Below are positions 6,389 to 10,180 of a stretch of 10,180 nt of DNA, in pieces; positions within the stretch are counted from its first letter, which is position 1; each line of letters begins with the position of its first letter. The DNA comes from an uncultured Asticcacaulis sp. (lineage in GTDB: Bacteria; Pseudomonadota; Alphaproteobacteria; Caulobacterales; Caulobacteraceae). The stretch covers positions 1 through 10,180 of the forward strand of contig CAMLPZ010000147.1 of NCBI GenBank assembly GCA_946482045.1, written 5' to 3'. The notes beneath the pieces were generated by a model. That model saw only the letters and a list, made by a program, of their open reading frames with translations. It had not been told where the DNA came from and made no database searches. The position numbers and the translations under genes were made by a program.

Positions 6389-7510
6389 ATGCCCGATACT
6401 CAAGACACCCTGAAATTCACGCCGCTCTATGACCGCCATGTCGCCTTGGGCGCACGCGTGGTGCCGTTCGCCGGCTACAACATGCCGGTCCAGTACGAAG
6501 GCGTTTTGGGCGAGCACAAATGGACGCGCGAAAGCTGCGGCCTGTTCGATGTCTCGCACATGGGCCAGGCGCGGCTGACCGGGGCAGGGGCCGTGGCCAC
6601 ACTCGAAGCGCTGACGCCAACGGATTTTGCGGCATTAAATCCAGGAAAGCAGAAATATTCGTTGCTGCTGGATGATGATTCCGGAATTCTCGACGATTGG
6701 ATGGTGTCGCGCCCTGAAGCTGAGGGCTTCTTCCTGGTCGTCAATGCTGCCTGCAAGGACCAGGACTTCGCCATCATCGCGGGAAACCTCAAGCCTGACA
6801 CGAATTTCGAGGTCCTGGCCGATCGCGCGCTGCTGGCGCTGCAGGGGCCGAAGGCGAAGGACGTCATGCAGGCCTTCTGCCCGGCGGCATGCGAACTTTA
6901 TTTCATGGAATGTGGAACCTTTGAGCTTTTGGGTGAAGCGGCATTGATTTCACGTTCGGGCTATACAGGCGAGGACGGCTTCGAAATCAGTTTCCCGTCC
7001 GCGCGTGCCGGCGAACTGTGGGATCAGCTTCTGACCCAACCAAGCGTTAAGCCGATCGGTCTCGGCGCCCGTGATTCCTTACGCATGGAGGCCGGCATGC
7101 CGCTCTATGGCCACGAGATGGACGCCAGCTATACGCTTGCCGAAGCCAATCTTGGTTTCGCCATGTCGAAGTCGCGCGTGGCGCGCGGCGACATCAAGGG
7201 CTTCGATCGCCTGAGACCACAGCTCGACGGCCAACTCGATCGCGTCCGCGTCGCTCTGAAGATCCTGTCCGGTCCGCCGGCCCGCGAAGGCGCCAAGATC
7301 GTCGCCAAGGACGGCGGCGTACTGGGCGTCGTCACTTCGGGTGGCCCGTCGCCGTCGCTCGGCTACTCCATCGCCATGGGCTATGTGCCTCCGGCTGAAT
7401 CCGCCATCGGCACCCAACTCGATATCGAGGTGCGCGGCAAGCCGTACCCCGCCGAAATCGTTTCTCTTCCGTTCGTCGCGAACGGCTATCATCGCAAACC
7501 CAAAGCCTAA
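6389..7510 (+). CDS. gcvT: aminomethyltransferase (T-protein of the glycine cleavage system)
   Basis: GcvT takes the aminomethyl group from lipoyl-GcvH, transfers the methylene to tetrahydrofolate and releases ammonia. It has 373 residues, the normal length. The N-terminus has the typical LKFTPLYDRHVALGARVVPF. Further motifs are GLFDVSHMGQ, the SGILDDWMV loop (99-106) holding the folate-contacting catalytic aspartate, SRSGYTGEDGFEI, and LGARDSLRMEAGMPLYGHEMD in the middle domain. The C-terminal barrel holds GVVTSGGPSPSLGYSIAMGYVP. The upstream frame is closed by a TGA at 6362 with no other ATG, GTG or TTG, so the start at 6389 is forced unless an internal codon is used. It directly follows the riboswitch hairpin and has a poor ribosome site. 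It is first in the operon, 15 bases before gcvH. Confidence 0.97.
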   Translation: MPDTQDTLKFTPLYDRHVALGARVVPFAGYNMPVQYEGVLGEHKWTRESCGLFDVSHMGQARLTGAGAVATLEALTPTDFAALNPGKQKYSLLLDDDSGILDDWMVSRPEAEGFFLVVNAACKDQDFAIIAGNLKPDTNFEVLADRALLALQGPKAKDVMQAFCPAACELYFMECGTFELLGEAALISRSGYTGEDGFEISFPSARAGELWDQLLTQPSVKPIGLGARDSLRMEAGMPLYGHEMDASYTLAEANLGFAMSKSRVARGDIKGFDRLRPQLDGQLDRVRVALKILSGPPAREGAKIVAKDGGVLGVVTSGGPSPSLGYSIAMGYVPPAESAIGTQLDIEVRGKPYPAEIVSLPFVANGYHRKPKA

Positions 7511-7525
7511 ACAGGAGCGCGCCGC

Positions 7526-7891
7526 ATGAAGTTCACCAAGGACCACGAATGGGTCGAAGTTACGGGCGATACTGCGCTCGTTGGGATTACCGCCTACGCG
7601 GCCAATGCGCTCGGCGACGTCGTCTTTGTCGAAATCCCAGAAGTCGGCAAGCAGCTCGTCAAGGGCGACAGCTTCGCCGTCGTCGAAAGCGTCAAGGCCG
7701 CGTCGGACGTCTACGCGCCTGTGTCGGGCGAAGTCCTCGCCGCTAACGACGACCTGCCGGGCAGCCCGGACACGGTCAATGCCGCCCCGGAAAGCGCCGG
7801 CTGGATCGCCAAGGTTAAGCTTTCGAACCCGGCCGAGCTGGACGAGTTGATGGATCGCGCTGCCTACGAAGCCTATCTCGACACCCTGTAA
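7526..7891 (+). CDS. gcvH: glycine cleavage system H protein
   Basis: GcvH is the lipoyl carrier shuttling the aminomethyl group between the P, T and L proteins. Its 121 residues make a complete H protein. [10 protein letters not shown] opens the fold and [22 protein letters not shown] is the first beta sheet (quoted in part: [20 protein letters not shown]). The lipoylation site is Lys57 in [20 protein letters not shown]. The [12 protein letters not shown] and GWIAKVKL segments complete it. AGGAG lies 8 bases before the ATG. It sits 15 bases after gcvT and 9 before gcvPA, clearly in one operon. Confidence 0.98.
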   Translation: MKFTKDHEWVEVTGDTALVGITAYAANALGDVVFVEIPEVGKQLVKGDSFAVVESVKAASDVYAPVSGEVLAANDDLPGSPDTVNAAPESAGWIAKVKLSNPAELDELMDRAAYEAYLDTL

Positions 7892-7900
7892 GGAGTACCC

Positions 7901-9238
7901 ATGCGCTACCTGCCGCTGAGCGAGGCCGACCGGGCTTCGATGCTCGACACCATAGGTGTCAAATCCGTCGACGACCTGTTCGTCGACGTCCCGCAATCCG
8001 CCCGCCGCAGTGGCACGGTCGACCTTCCGAAGTTCGCCGGCGAACTGGAGGTCGAGGCGCAACTGAATGCTTTTGCCGCCCAGAACCTGAGCCCGGCCAA
8101 GGCGCCGTTCTTCGTCGGCGCGGGCGCCTATCGCCACCATATTCCGGCGACCGTCGATCACATCATCCAGCGCTCGGAATTCCTGACCAGCTATACGCCC
8201 TATCAGCCGGAAATCGCGCAGGGAACACTCCAGGTCCTGTTCGAGTTCCAGACACAGGTCGCGCGTCTGACGGGGATGCCGGTGGCCAACGCCTCGCTCT
8301 ATGACGGCTCGACCGCGGCGGGTGAGGGCGTGCTGATGGCAAGCCGCATCACCAAGCGCAACAAGGCGGTCCTGTCGGGCGGCCTGCACCCGCATTATCG
8401 CGAAACGATCGAGACCCTGGCGCATGCCGTCGGGATCGAAACCGAAGCCTGTCCGATGGTTGTCGACGGCGAAGCCGAGGTCTTAAGCCATATCGACGCC
8501 GGCACGGCCTGCGTCGTCGTCCAGACGCCGAACGTCTTTGGCACCGCCACCGACCTGACCAAGATCGCAGAGGCGGCCCAGGCCGCCGGCGCGCTTCTGA
8601 TCGTCGTCGTCACCGAAGTGATGTCGCTGGGCCTGTTGAAATCGCCCGGCGAGATGGGCGCCGACATCGTTGCCGTCGAAGGCCAGTCTATCGGCGTGCC
8701 GCTGTCGTTCGGCGGCCCCTATGTCGGCCTGTTCGCCGCCAAGGAAAAGTACCTGCGCAACATGCCGGGCCGCCTGTGTGGAGAGACGGTCGACGCTGAC
8801 GGTGAGCGCGGCTTTGTGCTGACCCTGTCGACGCGCGAGCAGCACATCCGCCGCGACAAGGCGACCTCCAACATCTGTACCAATTCCGGCCTGTGCGCGC
8901 TCGCCTTCTCGATCCATATGAGCCTGCTGGGCCAGGAGGGTCTGAAGCGTGTCGCCAAGATCAACTATGCAAAGGCGCACGCGCTGAAGGACCAACTGGT
9001 TGCTGCTGGCATCGAGGTCGTCACGCCGCGCTTCTTCAACGAATTCACGGTGAAACTGCCCAAGCCTGCCGCCGAAGTCGTCGAGGCCCTGGCCGCCAAG
9101 GGCATCCTGGGCGGTGTCCCGGTATCGCGCCTCGATGCCGATCCTGCGCTTGCCAACCATCTGATCATTGCCGCCACCGAGACTGTGACGGACGCGGATA
9201 TGTCGGCGCTTGTTGCTGGCCTTAAGGAGGTGCTGTGA
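7901..9238 (+). CDS. gcvPA: glycine dehydrogenase (decarboxylating) subunit 1
   Basis: This is the N-terminal half-type subunit (alpha) of the heterotetrameric P-protein, which decarboxylates glycine with PLP. It has 445 residues, the family length. Recognisable blocks are the [14 protein letters not shown]-terminus, [63 protein letters not shown] and [39 protein letters not shown] (here [18 protein letters not shown]) is the last of these. This subunit lacks the PLP lysine, which is in gcvPB. AAGGAG stands 5 bases before the ATG and overlaps the gcvH stop. Its own 3' end carries a strong AAGGAGG (9224-9230) serving gcvPB, and its TGA overlaps the next ATG by one base. Confidence 0.97.
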   Translation: MRYLPLSEADRASMLDTIGVKSVDDLFVDVPQSARRSGTVDLPKFAGELEVEAQLNAFAAQNLSPAKAPFFVGAGAYRHHIPATVDHIIQRSEFLTSYTPYQPEIAQGTLQVLFEFQTQVARLTGMPVANASLYDGSTAAGEGVLMASRITKRNKAVLSGGLHPHYRETIETLAHAVGIETEACPMVVDGEAEVLSHIDAGTACVVVQTPNVFGTATDLTKIAEAAQAAGALLIVVVTEVMSLGLLKSPGEMGADIVAVEGQSIGVPLSFGGPYVGLFAAKEKYLRNMPGRLCGETVDADGERGFVLTLSTREQHIRRDKATSNICTNSGLCALAFSIHMSLLGQEGLKRVAKINYAKAHALKDQLVAAGIEVVTPRFFNEFTVKLPKPAAEVVEALAAKGILGGVPVSRLDADPALANHLIIAATETVTDADMSALVAGLKEVL

Positions 9239-10180
9239 TGGCCGATACGCCGAAAATGAACACTGTCGGTCGCCCCTCTGCGCCGGACTTCGAAGTCGAA
9301 AACACCTCGTTCAAGACCCTGCTGGGCGGCCGCGGCCTGCTCCAGTCGGAAAAGCTGATCTTTGAATGGGACGACTATCACCGCACCGGCGTCGATTTCG
9401 CCGATGTCGCCATTGATACCTCGGGTCTGGGTGACCTGGTGCGCGGTGATACGCTCAACCTGCCGGGCCTGACCGAGCCGGAGGCCGTGCGTCACTATGT
9501 CCGTCTCAGCCAGAAGAACCATGCCATCGACCTGGCGCTCTATCCGTTGGGCTCGTGCACCATGAAGCACAATCCGCGCCTCAATGAGAAGATGGCCCGC
9601 GTCTCCGGCCTGGGCGACATCCATCCGCTGCAGCCGGTCTCTACCGTCCAGGGCGCGCTGGCGCTGATGGACAGCCTGGCGCACTGGCTGAAGACCCTGA
9701 CCGGCATGCCCGCCGTCGCGCTGACGCCCAAGGCGGGCGCCAATGGCGAGCTGTGTGGTCTCTTGGCCATTAAGGCCGCCCACGAGGCAAAAGGGCAGGG
9801 GCAGCGCAGGACTGTGCTGGTCCCATCCTCGGCCCACGGCACCAACCCCGCCACGGCTGCCTTTGTCGGCTATACGGTGCGTGAGATCGGCCAGACCAGT
9901 GACGGCCGCGTCGATATCGAAGACCTGAAGGTCAAGATCGCCGCTACCGGCGACCAACTCGCGGCGATCATGCTGACCAATCCGAATACCTGCGGTCTGT
10001 TCGAGCGCGACATCGTCACCATCGCCGAGTTGATCCATGCGGCCGGCGGCTACTTCTATTGTGATGGCGCCAACTTTAACGCCATTGTCGGCCGGGTTCG
10101 CCCGGGTGACCTCGGTGTTGACGCTATGCACATCAACCTGCACAAGACCTTCTCGACGCCGCACGGCGGCGGTGGTCCAG
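9238..10180 (+). CDS. gcvPB: glycine dehydrogenase (decarboxylating) subunit 2, right-truncated
   Basis: This is the PLP-binding (beta) subunit of the two-subunit P-protein. The window holds 314 codons from the ATG, and the frame runs off the right edge. Landmarks are LALYPLGSCTMKHNPRLNE, GALALMDSLAHWLKTLTGM, SSAHGTNPATAAFVGY, MLTNPNTCGLFERDI and DGANFNAIVGRVRPGDLGVD. The PLP-Schiff-base lysine is Lys303 in MHINLHKTFSTPHGGGGP. The C-terminal domain lies beyond the window. The start overlaps the gcvPA stop (TGATG). The AAGGAGG 7 bases upstream gives it an independent strong ribosome site, which may help to make both subunits in equal amounts. No terminator or lpd gene is visible before the edge. 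Confidence 0.97.
   Translation, partial: MADTPKMNTVGRPSAPDFEVENTSFKTLLGGRGLLQSEKLIFEWDDYHRTGVDFADVAIDTSGLGDLVRGDTLNLPGLTEPEAVRHYVRLSQKNHAIDLALYPLGSCTMKHNPRLNEKMARVSGLGDIHPLQPVSTVQGALALMDSLAHWLKTLTGMPAVALTPKAGANGELCGLLAIKAAHEAKGQGQRRTVLVPSSAHGTNPATAAFVGYTVREIGQTSDGRVDIEDLKVKIAATGDQLAAIMLTNPNTCGLFERDIVTIAELIHAAGGYFYCDGANFNAIVGRVRPGDLGVDAMHINLHKTFSTPHGGGGP

Noticed and set aside
7079..8425. 448-codon open frame on the minus strand across gcvT, gcvH and gcvPA
   Set aside because: The plus strand encodes three unmistakable proteins here. The antisense translation is Arg/Asp/Gly-rich without recognisable motifs, as expected for a GC-rich shadow frame.
9736..9760. Asn in AGANGEL of GcvPB where many homologues have His
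   Set aside because: The position varies across P-proteins (Gln in animal enzymes, as I recall), and the PLP lysine and other motifs are intact, so inactivation is not indicated.
8965..10164. 399-codon minus-strand open frame over gcvPA/gcvPB
   Set aside because: It is antisense to strongly conserved gcvPA/gcvPB coding sequence and has no motif or ribosome-site support.

Overview
The window is a GC-rich, gene-dense chromosomal segment of housekeeping genes. It most resembles an alphaproteobacterium, plausibly of the Caulobacteraceae type. The reasons are the composition, the two-subunit glycine decarboxylase (gcvPA/gcvPB) behind a tandem glycine riboswitch, and the protein sequences. The genus-level guess is inference from memory of families, since no search was possible. 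No mobile element, CRISPR array, tRNA or rRNA was seen.

Layout. (1) Positions 2-253 (+) hold the 3' end of a gamma-carbonic-anhydrase-like hexapeptide-repeat protein. Its stop overlaps tail-to-tail with the end of rnhA. (2) A leftward pair, ispH then rnhA (1638 down to 248), is joined by an ATGA overlap. (3) Rightward, there is an uncharacterised exported protein (1855-2514), then argS (2580-4403), which ends at a symmetric hairpin (4404-4437). The hairpin can terminate both argS and the convergent gene on its other side. (4) That convergent gene (4785 down to 4435) encodes a small zf-TFIIB-type zinc-ribbon protein with a low-complexity tail. (5) Rightward again, a NYN-domain (PIN-like nuclease fold) protein (4939-5688) overlaps by 8 bases a small membrane-anchored protein with an acyl-carrier-like (DUF1493-like) N-terminus (5681-6136). 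(6) From about 6169 to the window end lies the glycine cleavage operon. It has a tandem glycine riboswitch (6173-6353), a GC-rich hairpin ending at the start codon, gcvT, gcvH, gcvPA and a right-truncated gcvPB.

How it works together. GcvPA/PB decarboxylate glycine and load the aminomethyl group onto lipoyl-GcvH. GcvT moves the one-carbon unit to tetrahydrofolate and releases ammonia. The fourth component, dihydrolipoyl dehydrogenase, is not in the window. The riboswitch lets glycine itself set expression of the operon.

Most worth a second look are the riboswitch leader (leader-linker pairing, an alternative 5' hairpin, a start-codon-abutting hairpin and a possible overlapping short ORF), the NYN/ACP-like overlapping pair, and the unassigned exported protein before argS. 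I do not see a clearly new multi-gene defence or biosynthetic system here.
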